Source: Sympetrum striolatum (taxonomy: Eukaryota; Arthropoda; Insecta; Odonata; Libellulidae). From it: 64,000 nt of DNA. The notes below the pieces were generated by a model. The model searched no databases and was not told where the DNA came from. It worked only from the letters and a program-made list of their open reading frames with translations. A program made the translations under genes and the position numbers. Of the stretch, positions 34,019-45,534 are shown piece by piece (position 1 is the first letter of the stretch; the number at the start of each line of letters is the position of its first letter). Location of the stretch: the NCBI GenBank assembly GCA_947579665.1, contig CANPUZ010000056.1:310001-374000 (forward strand), given 5' to 3'.

Positions 34019-34228
34019 GGCACTTCTGCTTATTAAATAAATAACACCACGAAGAAGCACAATGGTGGCCATCAAATCGAGATGATTTGCAGTCGATACG
34101 TGAATATCGCAAATATCGATATGTTTAGCTCGTGTTGATAAACTTGTTGGTCCTATGAGATCGGTACTACATTGCCGACTCGAGCTGCCACAGGTTGGGC
34201 AGAGATCGCTTGGTAAACGCAGTGTATA

Positions 34229-35403
34229 ATTATTTTTAAGTTTGACAGTAACTGTTCTGTTTTGTAAATAACTTCTAAACCAGTCCAGGGCTATTCCTCT
34301 TACTCCCATAGCATACATTGTATTTAATAATTCATAGCGATTGACAGAATCAAAAGCCTTTTGATAATCGATAAAAACTGCAACAATCTCATTATTGACA
34401 TTTAGATTTAGATAACAACATCAGCAAAAGTTTCAAGGGCTTTTTTAGTACCAGTATCTTTCTGAAAGCCAAACTGAAAGCTTGAAATTAGCTCATTCTT
34501 TTTAGAAAATTCATTAAGCAATTCGCCACATACTTTTCCAGAACCATACTAATGGATGGCAGTATAGAAATAGGCCTATAATTTCCAAAATCACTGTGAG
34601 GTCCTTCCTTATGTATAGATTTTATTATAGCTTTCTTTAAGCCCTCAGGCACTAAGGCATTCTTTAAACTGGTTTTAACTAGAGAGGTTATTACAGGGTT
34701 TAGGATTTGCTTTAATATCTCTAATTCTGATTTCATCATGACCCGGACTCTTATTATCTAGTTCAGCAAGTATTTTTGATATTATTTTGACATTTGGTTC
34801 CATAATACACATACTGTTTTCAGTATAACTTGGGGAACATTCTCCTAGCTTGACAACACATTTATGTTTTATATTTTCAATGCTTGTGTCTAAGTGTGTC
34901 AAAAAATTATTACTGACCATTTCCACAGAAATATCATTACCAATACTAGATAAAATCTTGTCATCACAGTTAATATTCTGAGACTCCCTTCCAGTTATTT
35001 TGTTAACTAATTTCCACAAGTACTTACTGTCTTTTATATTAGAAAATTGTTTATAGTAATAAGATCTTTCAGTTTTCCTTATCTCATTTACAGCTTTATT
35101 CCTTAGTTGTTTATAGATTTTGTTGTAATAGTCATTGGTAGGACAACTTTTCCACTTTTTGAAAGCTTTATCTCTCTCAGCTAGAATTTTAATGATATCC
35201 TTATTTATCCATTCCTTACAATTTTTTCTACCAAGCTTTTTATTAGGTCTTTTAGCTTCTTCATAAAACTTTGAGAAAGTTACACATATTTTATCATATA
35301 ATATATTAGGATTATTTTCATTTATCAATTCCTGCCATGGGTAGTTATTTACACAATAATCCATGCCTACATTGTCAATGTAATACTTATGATCATTCTC
35401 CAA
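34229..35403 (-). pseudogene. LINE ORF2, pre-RT region and RT fingers/palm
   Basis: 34675-35403 is open for 242 codons: NCKEWINKDIIKILAERDKA, FKKWKS, YYYKQFSNIKDSKYLWKLVN, then KSPGHDEI, the linker ahead of RT in CR1/Jockey-type LINEs. 34488-34739 gives PEGLKKAIIKSIHKEG and NYRPISILPSISMVLEK (RT motif 1-2). With frame changes, motif A (FIDYQKAFDSVN) lies near 34360, then GVRGIALDWFRSYLQNRT near 34290. The catalytic Asp of motif A is present. The frame breaks show that it is not functional. Confidence 0.8.
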
Positions 35404-35457
35404 GTTATATTTTTTTTTCCTTTAAGGCACTTTAGGTAATTACCCATACAAAAAAAT

Positions 35458-35640
35458 CTGTGCTGCGACTGTACTAAAGCTGCACTGTAACTGTGCTAAG
35501 GGACTGTACTGAGACTGTACTTAGACTGCACTTAAATTGAAACACCACAGTGCAGTTATAGCAGAGTCACAGTGCAGTTGCCATAGCACAGTCACAGTGG
35601 AGTTGGCACAGCACAATCACAGTGCAGCCACAGCACAATT
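35458..35640. repeat. Palindromic minisatellite of CTGTRCT-type units
   Basis: The left half has CTGTGCTG, CTGTACTA, CTGCACTG, CTGTGCTA, CTGTACTG, CTGTACTT and CTGCACTT at 11-13 base intervals. The right half has the complement (CACAGTGCAG, AGCACAGT, CACAGTGGAG, CACAGCAC), so the whole can fold into one long stem. It lies just upstream of the 5' end of the LINE. Confidence 0.7.
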
Positions 35641-35867
35641 TTTACTATAATGCTCTTTCCTTGAATCAATAATTAGCAGCCTAGAATTACTCTTAATAAC
35701 TGGAATAACTCTTATTGGCAAAAGTATTGTTAGATTAACTATACCTACATCATTTTTATTAACTGAAATTGAATAGTTTTTGAAGGACAGGAAAATGAAT
35801 ACTGCAATTTCTATGTAAACATACTATTTATTGAATAGTAGCAAAGTACAATGAATTAATATTTAAT

Positions 35868-35873
35868 TTTATT
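35868..35873 (-). promoter_or_regulatory. Poly(A) signal AATAAA
   Basis: AATAAA on the minus strand lies about 20 bases after the stop codon of the exon at 35894-35976, the normal arrangement for a terminal exon. Confidence 0.5.
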
Positions 35874-35893
35874 TGTTAATTTTCTTATGATGC

Positions 35894-35976
35894 CTAAATT
35901 TGGCGTAACCAATCCTTCACATGATTTTCCAAGTCTTTTGAAGCACTACCTTCCCACTTGGAATGCCGAACAGCAT
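35894..35976 (-). CDS. Terminal exon, DUF4806-like C-terminus
   Basis: Acceptor TTCTCTTCTTGTAG above 35976, then (phase 1) AVRHSKWEGSASKDLENHVK and DWLRQI with TAG at 35894-35896. The pattern AVR...xxWL near the protein end resembles the end of DUF4806 domain proteins, which are common in insects and often transposon-associated. The match is from memory and short. No upstream exon joins in phase: the candidate 5' exon ending at 36236 gives a stop in the required frame. So this is a partial gene or a decayed copy. Confidence 0.45.
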
Positions 35977-36235
35977 CTACAAGAAGAGAACAAATCCGAT
36001 TACATGCTATTGACAGCATCTACATAAAAATTACCATTTAATTAGTTTTTATGCTAGGAATAAGACAAGCTAGAATGAAGTAATATAAATAATATCGATG
36101 GTATAACTCATTGTGAAGAACAAATGAAGTGCTGTGACAATGGGAAACAGAATGCCAATTCTTCTATGCAGAGTAACTATAGTTGATACATATAAATTAC
36201 GTTTATATATAAGTACGTTTACGAGTTTTACTCAC

Positions 36236-36530
36236 CAAAATTGCGATCTCAGAGGCACGATGCCGAAGAATGGAGAAGTCCAGCCACGTAAAAAAACTAA
36301 TATCCACACTGAACCGCACCGATCTACACCATACGCACGTTGAACCGTTGAATCTCTTTGTATATTCGATCGTGAAAATGGCTGCGCACTGCGCACCCCC
36401 CACGCATGTCTCCCCGCGAAATTTGAACTCGAATTTTGAGCAGTGGAAAGAATCTCCGTTTGGAATAGAAAGCCCGGAAAGCATTCCGATGGGATATCCG
36501 CCTCCGCCACACGATTTCAATATCAATTTG
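36236..36530 (-). other. CpG-richer block with a strong splice donor, possible 5' exon
   Basis: The minus strand has a strong donor TTTTG-GTGAGT (36230-36235). The block has more CpG than its surroundings and several short open frames on both strands (minus MLSGLSIPNGDSFHC; plus MAAHCAPPTHVSPRN). It looks like a promoter/first-exon region for the minus-strand locus ending at 35894, perhaps with an untranslated first exon. Which strand, if any, is coding cannot be decided. Confidence 0.35.
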
Positions 36531-36540
36531 CAAATATAAA

Positions 36541-37379
36541 CAATTTTATCATTTATTTTTAGAATTTAAAATTCGAAATTAAATTCCGCATGAAGGCTTC
36601 TTACGCCGGATGGAGTTTAGTGAACATATTCAATATTAATTCCAGAAGACATAGATAATTTGACTAATATTATTATCATATTTAAAATAATATGGCCTAA
36701 TATAATGGAATCGGACCCATTATAATTGTGGCTAGATATGCTCTATAAATATTAAATAGATAAGACTAAATAATTCTTAAAACTTGTTCTTAGTAAATAT
36801 GCTATTTCGTGCATTTAAAAATAAGATGCCTGACAAAAGGGCTATTTTGATAGAATAGATCATGAAGATTTTCTACTCTTGTTATACATTGTAGAATTAA
36901 ACTACTCCAAGAACATCAAAAATTCCTGTGCCTCTTACACCAAAGTTTCTCCGTACGTAACCACATAATTATATGATATTATGTTCATAAGTATAACAGT
37001 GTAATATAAGACTGTTCAGATGAGTGAAAATAATGAGAAAGAAGTATTCCTTGCATGTGATAATGGTAATCTTACGTGTGCGCATGCCTCATATTTCTCA
37101 TATTTTCGTTTTGATTTTGTAAAAAACCTGATGTGATAGAGAAAATATGATTGCAGTTTCCTAATCAGCATACCAGACATATAATAGATCACTATTTAAA
37201 CATTATGCAATGATCGGAAAGTTTTAATTTGCAGGTTTGTGTTATCCATAATTATTAAATTTCAAAATCATAAAACTGCAATCCACGGGTATAGTTAAGT
37301 TATTGAATTCAAATACATAGGAATTAAATAATATGTACCAAGTAAGAGAATGTGGACAAGACTAAAATTAAATATTATT
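36541..37379. other. AT-rich stretch
   Basis: Nothing recognisable on either strand. Confidence 0.5.
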
Positions 37380-37936
37380 TCAAGCTAACAAAACATCATA
37401 TTTATGAAGCTAGCCTCAACTCAAAATTAATTCAAAATCTACAAAAATGAAATTAAATAAAACAGTAATTAGATCAATAGCAACTTATGGAGCTTAACAT
37501 ACAGCACTCACAACAGCTGATGGAAATTCTTTAAGGATATTTAACAGAAGAATAAATAGAAAAATATATGCACCAGTATTAGAAAATGGTCAATGAAGAA
37601 TACTAAATAATGAAGAGATAAATCAAGTAATAAATAATGAGGAGATAGAACTTTATGTTAGATCACAAAGAATAAGCTGGCTAGAATTGCAGATAGAAGG
37701 ATTGCATGGTGACTGGATAATTAAGCAAGTCTTTAAAAAGAGTGTAGATGGAAAAAGAGGCAGACCAGAGAAAAGATGGAAGGATGATGTTATAAAAAAC
37801 CAGATAAAAATGGGTGTACAATATTGGGAGCAAGAATCCAACGACAGGAAATCCTGGATGAGCATTGCATAAAAGGCCAAGGATCGCATTGGTACAGGAG
37901 GAATAAGAAGAAGGGTAAATAATATATCATTATAAA
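37380..37936 (+). pseudogene. Non-LTR retrotransposon RT C-terminus
   Basis: The plus strand reads VIRSIATYGA, RIFNRRINRKIYAPVLENGQ, YVRSQRISWLELQIEG, KRGRPEKRWKDDV and NDRKSW. This is the conserved tail of RTE-like endonuclease-RT proteins (YGxExW, RRxLRxIxGP, RLRWLGHVxRM, RGRPxxRWxDxV). Stops near 37497 and 37597 break the frame. RT catalytic motifs are absent, so this is a 5'-truncated copy. Confidence 0.75.
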
Positions 37937-38460
37937 AATAGGACTTTGAATTCAGTGCTTTTCAAACAGAAACATTATATTTTATTCTACGTTCATTATA
38001 AATGAAGAAATGGTAGTATTGGAAAATCTTATTTTGAATAACATCGTATTTAAATGGCAATGATTTAAAATTTAAATGTCTTAAATAAAAATCAAGAAAA
38101 TAGCCACTCGTTGACTCTAGCAGTGCAGTCAAAATAAAATTTATCTTCATTAACATCTATTTTCAATACAATAAACAAATGGATGCATTGAAAAATCTCA
38201 TTTTTAATAATAACGCTTTACAGTAGCACCGGTTTACATTAAAACATCTTAATTTAAAATTAACGAAATAGTATTCAATAGGACTTTGACTTCGTCAGTA
38301 CTTCAGAGTCAAAATAAAATCTATTTTTATTATATTTTAATTTAATTTTAATGAACTTATTGAGTTATTTAAAAATCTTATTTTAAATAATATTGTTCTC
38401 CAAAGTCAATCTTTTAAATATATACGTCTGGTTTTGAAATTAAGGAAATAGCAGTTTGAC
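37935..38460 (+). repeat. Diverged tandem repeat, ~175 bp period
   Basis: Marker words recur: aaaatcttattttgaata (38018), aaaatctcatttttaata (38196), aaaatcttattttaaata (38369); gtcaaaataaaat (38127, 38309); aggactttga (37943, 38281). About three units, with similarity eroding at the ends. Confidence 0.65.
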
Positions 38461-39332
38461 ATTAGGACCATTAATTTACTAAACTAATTAATATGCAGAT
38501 ATTAAAATTTAGTAGCTTTTAATAATTCTAATCGATAAAATATTACAATAGGTTAGAGTAGTTTAAGTTCGGATTTTCCACTAGAAAAGACTTTCAATGT
38601 CTAAAACTTTCTTTTACATGAGTGGATTAGATATAATGTCATCTTCATTGTACCAGCTGACGCATCACATTATTTAAGGTCCTCATTGCGATTCAATAGA
38701 AGGCAAATCATTTAAATTTGAGTTAAACTTTTGTGTTTTGCGTAAATAACCGAAGAAAACTAACCCTGCCATTATCGTTGCTCAGATCAATTTAAAGTCC
38801 AATTGAAATTAATTGTTTGCGAAGTCCCAGTTAAAATGAGGATAAATATCTTTCATCGAAGATCATGGAAAGAAGGTGAGAAATATACTAAGTAAAGTTG
38901 ATATTTCAAAAGAAAAAAAAATATTGCAATCGTTAAAAATTCCGGCGTATGTTTTTCTTGACTGTTGGTATTTTCTTACCTTTTTAGATGTCCTAATTGT
39001 GCATTCCACGAATAATAAATCACAGTACTCGTTAAAAAACTTCTTTTGAGCAAATCATTACGAAATTTCTGATGAGCACTGGCGACGTAAAAAATAAATT
39101 AGCACAAGCTCACAGTATATCCGTTTTCATTCACACCACCTCTTCCGGATTTTCCAAAACCGAAGTCACAGTGTGTGAAAACATTGCATTTAAAATCATC
39201 CATAGGAATCACTGAACACACTCTTTCCTTTCGCATAACATCCAAGCACAAAGAGAGGCGAAATACATTATGCGATAAGTGCACTCAGGAGCAGAAGTAA
39301 ATTCAGCCTCTTTTTTAACACTCGCCGTTGAC
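38461..39332. other. Non-coding stretch
   Basis: No gene or element recognised. Confidence 0.5.
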
Positions 39333-39336
39333 TTAA

Positions 39337-39430
39337 CCCTCATCCGGGCGCGCCGCACACCTCCAGGCGAAAATTGCACGCACTTTTATGAATGTGACGG
39401 TAAACTACCATCCTCGCGCCCGGATGAAGG
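39337..39430. mobile_element. 94 bp piggyBac-like hairpin element
   Basis: TTAA lies on both sides (39333-39336, 39431-39434). TIRs are CCCTCATCCGGGCGCG on the left and CGCGCCCGGATGAAGG on the right, one mismatch. TTAA duplication with CCY termini is the piggyBac signature. It is much more GC-rich than its surroundings and has no coding capacity. Confidence 0.7.
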
Positions 39431-39434
39431 TTAA

Positions 39435-42224
39435 AAAAGAAAATAACTGTGCTGTGGTGACCAAAATAAAGACAGAAATTGACTGATATTTACAATTAAA
39501 CACTACAGTCACAAATCCTTCGTAAAGCTCCTCTTTATTGAGCACCGCACTCGAATTATTTTCCGTAGCACTCCCTAAGCCAACTAAAATCCTTGAAGGT
39601 TCAGCAATTAATACTGGAAGTACAATTTCTTAATGATCGAGCACGGATTCGCACTTTGCCATGCCGACAAGTCTGCTGAAAAATGAATATCCGTCTTCGA
39701 TGTGAACAACTCGGTTACGAGAGAGGAACTAAAATTGGAAGCCAAGAACATGACTTAATGACAAAGAATTTCTATATTTCTTGTTTACGAAATACTCCTT
39801 TTACGTCACCTCTTATCTGTTTACAGTATGATGCCTACGACGTCTAATCGCGCAATCGAATAGTTTCAGCGGTGGTCAGGTGACTCTAGCTCTTCAAAGA
39901 CGACTCATCCCTTTCGAAGTCAAAAGTATTTTGAGGCATTCTTAGTAGTAAAACCTTTTAAGTGATTACTTTAAAAATTCTTAGAAATATTAATCGTTCC
40001 AGAAGTCTTTCGGTAGCACTGATTAAATTAAACTGACGCGAGAGGATTTTGATATTTTGTGTGACAATTGAGACAGTTATAACCATTCTAAAAGTGGAAT
40101 TCTGTTTAACAAACTGTGATTCTGTTATAAGTTAGCAATTTGAGCTACGCATTCAACTGTTTCTCTCAGCAGAGAGTGGAACACCGTGTGTTATGATCAA
40201 AAAGAGATCAAAATATGAATTTTTTTGAAGAAGAAAATGGAACATACACTCCTATTATATTGCCTCGTTTTTTCAATGAAAGTGCGGTTGCTCCAATCAC
40301 AAGCATACGAGATGAGAAACAAAGTGAACGGAGAACAAAAAGCATCGATTAATTCTTTTATTTTAGTGAAACATACTTTTCTGTCAACTAATTTGGGATC
40401 TTCTAAGTTTGCTTAATTTGCTTCGACTTACATTCTTAAAGAATAAGTTTTTAGTAGCTGTGGAAAAGGTTATGCATTACGCAAGAAACGCAATGTTACA
40501 AGAGAAAAAAACATCAAATTTAAATATACATTCATACAAACGTGATTGCTCTTCCTTTCGGTTATGTGCATTCAAAAATTCCTATTCAACGTCATCTTGT
40601 TCACTTCCTTGTGACCTCCACCCCCGCCTTTTAAAACATCTTCTGTCTTTGTCTTCTGTTTTTCCCTCTCAATATTTGACCGACTCATTTCTTCTGTCAA
40701 TGCTCGACCACTTCAATTACCCTCTCAACCATCTCCAGCACCTCCGTGCTTGTTCAACCCAACTTACTTTTTCTTTTCAACGCCAAACCCACATTCCAAT
40801 AACCTCTAAACGTTTGACTACTTCCATTTTTAATGTGAATAATTATGTATGTTAGTGTTAAAATTAATAATTAATAGGCTTTAGACTGAAATTTACATTT
40901 GCATGAAAATAGATACTAGTCATTAACTTGCCCGGTTCGAGTCTTAATAGTAAGTGAAGGAACAATACTCGCAATACCATTTTAGGTTTTGGAGTGATTA
41001 ACGAAGCTTAAAAGCATTCAATCATCTAACATTTTAGAAAATATGAAACAGGACAGCACCGACTTCCTGCAAATCCGAGTGGAGATATTTGTGGCGAGGA
41101 AGTTTGGCAATCGAGCGAAAAAAACTCATTCCAGTGACCCCAACACTTTTCTTTCGAATTCTGTCGAATCCGCCGACGGAATGGTATTCACTGAGTGCGT
41201 TTGGCACACAGATACAGCGATGTATAAAAAGGCGTCGACGGCCTAAGCGATCTGGTGCCTTCAGAGATGGCCTTCCTTCTTTCTACCGGTGGTTCATTGG
41301 ACGTATAGACAGTGTGGTGTAAAAAGTGCCATAATTCTTCTCTTCAGGAGGCGTAAAAACGGAAAGGAGTTTTGGAGGAGTCATCGGAACCAAAAGTTTT
41401 ATTTGTCGAGTGAAAATACCGAAAAAATATTCCGGAGAAATATATAAGATTTTTTTAAAAGAGCGCAGTTTACGCGAAAGAGAAAAGGAAGATTTAGGGA
41501 GTGGAGATATCGCGAGCAGACGGCAAAGAAACCATTGCCTCTCCTGCATCAGCAATATCAACTCAACCGAGAATTCGGAGATACATAAAGCAATCGAAGT
41601 TAAATATATGGTTCTTTGCCATTTTCGAAAATTTCTCGGAAGGATACATTGCAGTTAGAAGATGCAGAAAAGAAATGACCTAAATATAAAAATGAAACCA
41701 ATAATTCTTCCAAATTGCGATAATTTTTCAATAACTTTGTAAAATTCAATATGGAACAGATTCTACAACAATGACGGACCAATTAGGTGTACTAAGTAAT
41801 GCAGGTATAGGATGAGTATTTACATGTAGAAATATAATATTCGTTAGTATTACCCTCTGAAAATCACATGAACTCATCGGGTTTTCCTCGTAATTCCTTG
41901 CAGTTTTTATTATCTTTGATTGCGGCATTTCCATTAGAATAAAATTTCTGATAATCTAACCCAAAACAATCAATAGAGATTAGAGTTTGTTTTTCTTATG
42001 ACGTTATATTGATATCGGAACCGCTCTAGTCTATGAAAGTTTTAATCCTGATATTTTGAAATTATGCGAAATCAGTCATCTAATTTGGCCAAAAGAGATT
42101 CCAAAACAGGATATGGTTTGAATAACATGGATAGAGAGCCACTCAATTAGTAAAATTGATAATTAAAAGGATCAAAGTCCAATCTCTTTTTTGCACTGTG
42201 ATAACGTAATGAAAGTATATAATA
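39435..42224. other. Stretch without a supported gene
   Basis: Open frames at 40409-40855 and 41043-41683 have no recognisable domain, and the first lies largely in a pyrimidine-rich tract (40560-40810). TATAAAAA at 41222 could be a promoter element, but there is no downstream gene to support it. Confidence 0.45.
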
Positions 42225-42225
42225 A

Positions 42226-42930
42226 ATAATAATAATAATAATTTATTTAACACATACAGGTTAAATTCCCACATAGATGTGTTGTATTATAAGAACAATA
42301 AATAAATAATAAGCACTATAAACAGAGAGTGAATGTGAAAAATAGATGAGAAGAACATAATGATAAAGAAGATGAAATGATGGAGAAGTAGGAAACTGGT
42401 GAAAGAACAAAATAGAGGGAGGAGAAAATAACTTGAAATTAGGGTAATGATTTTATGAGATTCCTGCGGATCTGTGATATTGAATCGCAGAAAAAGACAG
42501 CGTTCCTTCTGGGAAAAAATAAGTTTGCTTCCCTCATGATTCGTGGGATCGGGGAAAACTTGAACTCTGCACTGAGGTTCGTAGAACACATGTGTAATCC
42601 TTAACCCGAGTTATGGCACAGACACACCACAGAGATTGGTTAGCTGGGGGCAGTCAGTCCTGTCTGTAAAGAGTTTTTCTAAGAAAAGGACATCTGCAGC
42701 CTTTATCCTAGACTTAAGAAGGGGAAGATTGAGATTCTCACAAAACTGAGGATATTTATCTTCGGAATAATCCCAGTTAGATCTAAAACAGATCCATTTG
42801 ACGAAGCGTTGCTGAATTTTCTCAACACAGCGCACTTTCTTCTTGTGGTGGGGACTCCATGTTACACTCGCGTATTCTATAACTGGCCTGACAATGTTGC
42901 AAAAGGTTTTTACTACGGTTGGTAGTGAGA
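42226..42930 (-). mobile_element. 3' end of a CR1/Jockey-type LINE with (ATT)n tail
   Basis: The minus strand reads IVRPVIEYASVTWSPHHKKK, IQQRFVKWICFRSNWDYS, YPQFCENLNLPLLKSRIKAA and DVLFLEKLF, stop, then after a frame change ITDPQESHKII. This is the C-terminal region of LINE ORF2 (RPVLEYASxVWSP...RxQ). The minus strand ends AATAAATTATTATTATTATT at 42226, a microsatellite-type 3' tail. The 5' end is truncated at about 42930. Confidence 0.75.
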
Positions 42931-42976
42931 AGTTTGAGTAAAATAAAAAATAGAAGGCCTATCAATAAAATGCGAA

Positions 42977-43190
42977 TTGTACGAGAAGAGAAAAATAGTG
43001 ACTTGGCTGGGACTCGAACTAAGGGTCTCCCACCGGGCGGTTGTTCTAACCACTAAACTACCGAGCCACGTCCCCTTCTGTAACTGGGGGATTTTATTAG
43101 CCCGTCACTATTTTTCTCTTCTCGTACAACCTTTGGGTAAGTCGCACGCTTTCCTGTGCTAAGTCTAACTCCATTTACATCATTTGTAAA
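42977..43190. repeat. tRNA-derived SINE with inverted tRNA head
   Basis: The minus strand 43003-43075 looks like a tRNA: GGCTCGGTAGTTTAGTGGTT (A box region) and AGTTCGAGTCCCAGCC (B box). The head is enclosed by a perfect 26 bp inverted repeat (42977-43002 and 43104-43129; TTGTACGAGAAGAGAAAAAT on the left). After it comes a plus-strand body (tcgcacgctttcctgtgcta) shared with 51015-51070. A full cloverleaf is not seen. Confidence 0.65.
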
Positions 43191-45534
43191 ATGCATTGTT
43201 GAAGAGTCTTAAGAAAGAAGAATAATCAGCCAGAACTATGCACAAAAAACAAGGACAATAACAAGAAGTATTAGTGAAATAGGAGTACTAATCAAATAAA
43301 TGAGGAAATTATATTTTCTTAAAAATACCAACAAATAATAGCGGAACAAAATAATTCTCATTCATCTTCCAGTAATGGAATACTATTCCATTTAATATCA
43401 GTGGATTTTCCCATAAATACAATCCGTTGCATTACATTTTCTGAGAGTCATACAAATCATCCACGGCTTTTTTATTGGATTCCTCTCACTTTTTGTGTTT
43501 CCAAATTATCCGTCCCAATCGAGAAAAGGCCCTTCACAACGATATAATCAACGCAACCTTTTATCCCATTATTTTTTCATATTTCCTTATCCATCGCGCT
43601 TAATTCGAGACCCTCAATTTTTCCTCGAGATAACTAATTGGAGAAATCCGATGTGTAGCGATCGCTTCCCCGCCTTTATCTTTTCCTCCTATTCAAATCC
43701 CATCTCTCAAGCGTCCTGTGCCTCTTCGATTTTCTCCCGAACGGATGAGTAGGAGAGGGATTCGGCGAAAGTACGAAGTAGAGGAATGTAGCAACCAGAA
43801 ATGGACATGCAATCGGGGAATGTGAAGACATTCGTGGATTTGAGATTCAGAAAAACTAAACGTGTTGATACATGATGGTTATAAGGGTAGAGCAAATATT
43901 TCTAGATAGACGTGTTTTATTACCTAATGGAGATATGATAAGGGTATATAAGGGATAAATCTTAGGTTTAACTATAGAAGGATATAATAAGGGATGAATA
44001 TAAGATTTAACTATGTAAAGAAAAAAACTCATTACTTAAGATTAAGAGTCAGCCATTTTCTTTATAATTGATACAAAGTCAAGTCTCACCTGAGTACTGG
44101 ACAATACGCTTTAAGGTATTTAATGAGGAAAGAAAGTCATTAGTGCGTGAATAGTTCCAAAGTAAATGGCATACGAAAGCATCGTTCGTACCGCGGTTAA
44201 TTGCAGGTACTATTCATTCCTGTAATGAACAAAACTGACAATGAGGCAAATGGATGGTTGAAAAGCAGATTTTTCTCAGTGCAGTTCCAAAAAATAGATA
44301 TAGAATTATGAAATGCAAACGACATATAAAGCTTTTTGAACTTCTGGCAGCGAACTACCAGGAAAGCATTCCTTAGCTCGTTTCGCAAGGATAGCGTTTG
44401 CAAGTAAATGTTAGTTCAGCAGTCTGAATCGCCTTAGAACCCTCGATGAAATCGATTGTCCTGGACGAAATCACCGAGTAGGACCGTGGGTGCTAGTAGG
44501 CGCCTCTCCCTAGGATGTGGTGTCGTGAGATGGGCAAAGGTCAGCATCTGGGGGCAGGGACCACGTATGGATAACGCCATACGGATTACACATATATATG
44601 CTCGCTTCCTCAGTCAATTCTATTTCAGAATATTTATAAATCAAAATTCCATACTGAATTTAAAGAGACATCTGTCGCGTCAATGCCAAAACTAATTATC
44701 ACATTATAACCTGGTCGCCATATTATAGTTTTTGTGACAAAAACAAAGTATTTTTATTTAATTTTAAACCTACCTAAATGGAGTTCCACACAGTCACTGC
44801 TTATTTATATCGATGCGATCCTTATTAAATTCCCGACACTTAAAAGCTGCTTGACGCTATAACACCAACGAAATCACGAAAGCACAATTGATCAAAGGAA
44901 GCAAACCCACGAACGCTTCACGTCAGCTATTGCCAAAGGTCGTCGATGAAATTTAAACATTTCTCAGGTAATCTCTGAGCGACGAAAAAATTCACCGCGA
45001 AAAACACGTGTTGAGGTGTGGAGGGGCGTCCGCTGAAAGAGGCGACAATTTCCGCCATCCACTCGAGTTGTCAAAGATAAACGCCCTGCGATTCACGAGT
45101 CGCAACGGGACGCCAATAATTACGGAAGGGCAACGCTTAAGAGGAGCAGCCAAGCGGTGAAAAGGAGTTGCAGCAGGAATCAGTGGATTCGTGGGAGGAA
45201 TGCAATCTTCCGAGGAAGGCCTAACGCCCTAAATCACGTGAATTAATACATTAATAAACTAGGAAGTGACGGTTTATCGGAAAGTGTTTTCTTACCCCGT
45301 TGTTCGTACGCAACTTGAGCCCGAGCCGAACAGTTAATAACCCTAATTGTGATTCGTGTTTGTTTTGAAGGATAGCTCTAGAAACATTCCAATTACATAG
45401 AATTAACGAACTTCAACATAATTATGAAAGAAAATATTTAATTTTCAGCTAACCAACGCTATGATTATGCTTGGATTCCCCCTCTCCTTAATAAATTTCT
45501 AGCTTAGTGATAAAAAGAAGAAAATAGTCTTTAA
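43191..45534. other. Stretch without a supported gene
   Basis: Only short unsupported open frames. No TIR pair or repeat recognised. Confidence 0.5.

Larger units (their letters stand above)
33125..34224. mobile_element. 1.1 kb DNA transposon with CACTG termini, inserted in the LINE
   Basis: The 23 bp perfect TIR starts CACTGCGTTTACCAAGCGAT at both ends and continues imperfectly for about 30 more bases. A 3-base duplication TAT lies at 33122-33124 and 34225-34227. Removing it rejoins the RT reading (VKLKNNY to KYGVPEG). The interior has a long (AT)n and a nested hAT MITE, and 33565-33760 matches 3530-3735. CACTG ends with a 3 bp duplication suggest the EnSpm/CACTA or Chapaev groups; no transposase is present. 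Confidence 0.75.
31770..35405 (-). mobile_element. CR1/Jockey-group LINE, 5'-truncated and interrupted
   Basis: It reads on the minus strand from about 35405 to a poly(A) tail (T run at 31770-31782). The coding part includes the region before RT, RT motifs and the C-terminus. A 1.1 kb DNA transposon (33125-34224) splits the RT. The 3' untranslated part is 31783-32490. The endonuclease domain is absent, so the 5' end is truncated. Clade assignment within the CR1/Jockey group is tentative. Confidence 0.8.

Noticed and set aside
36203..36526. 107-codon minus-strand open frame
   Set aside because: It runs through a strong splice donor and competes with two other open frames in the same block. 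I kept the block only as a possible 5' exon.
40409..40855. 148-codon open frame on the plus strand
   Set aside because: Half of it lies in a pyrimidine-rich tract that naturally lacks stops, and no domain or splice context is visible.
41215..41265. TATA box (TATAAAAA) as a core promoter
   Set aside because: No downstream gene or matching initiator spacing could be shown.
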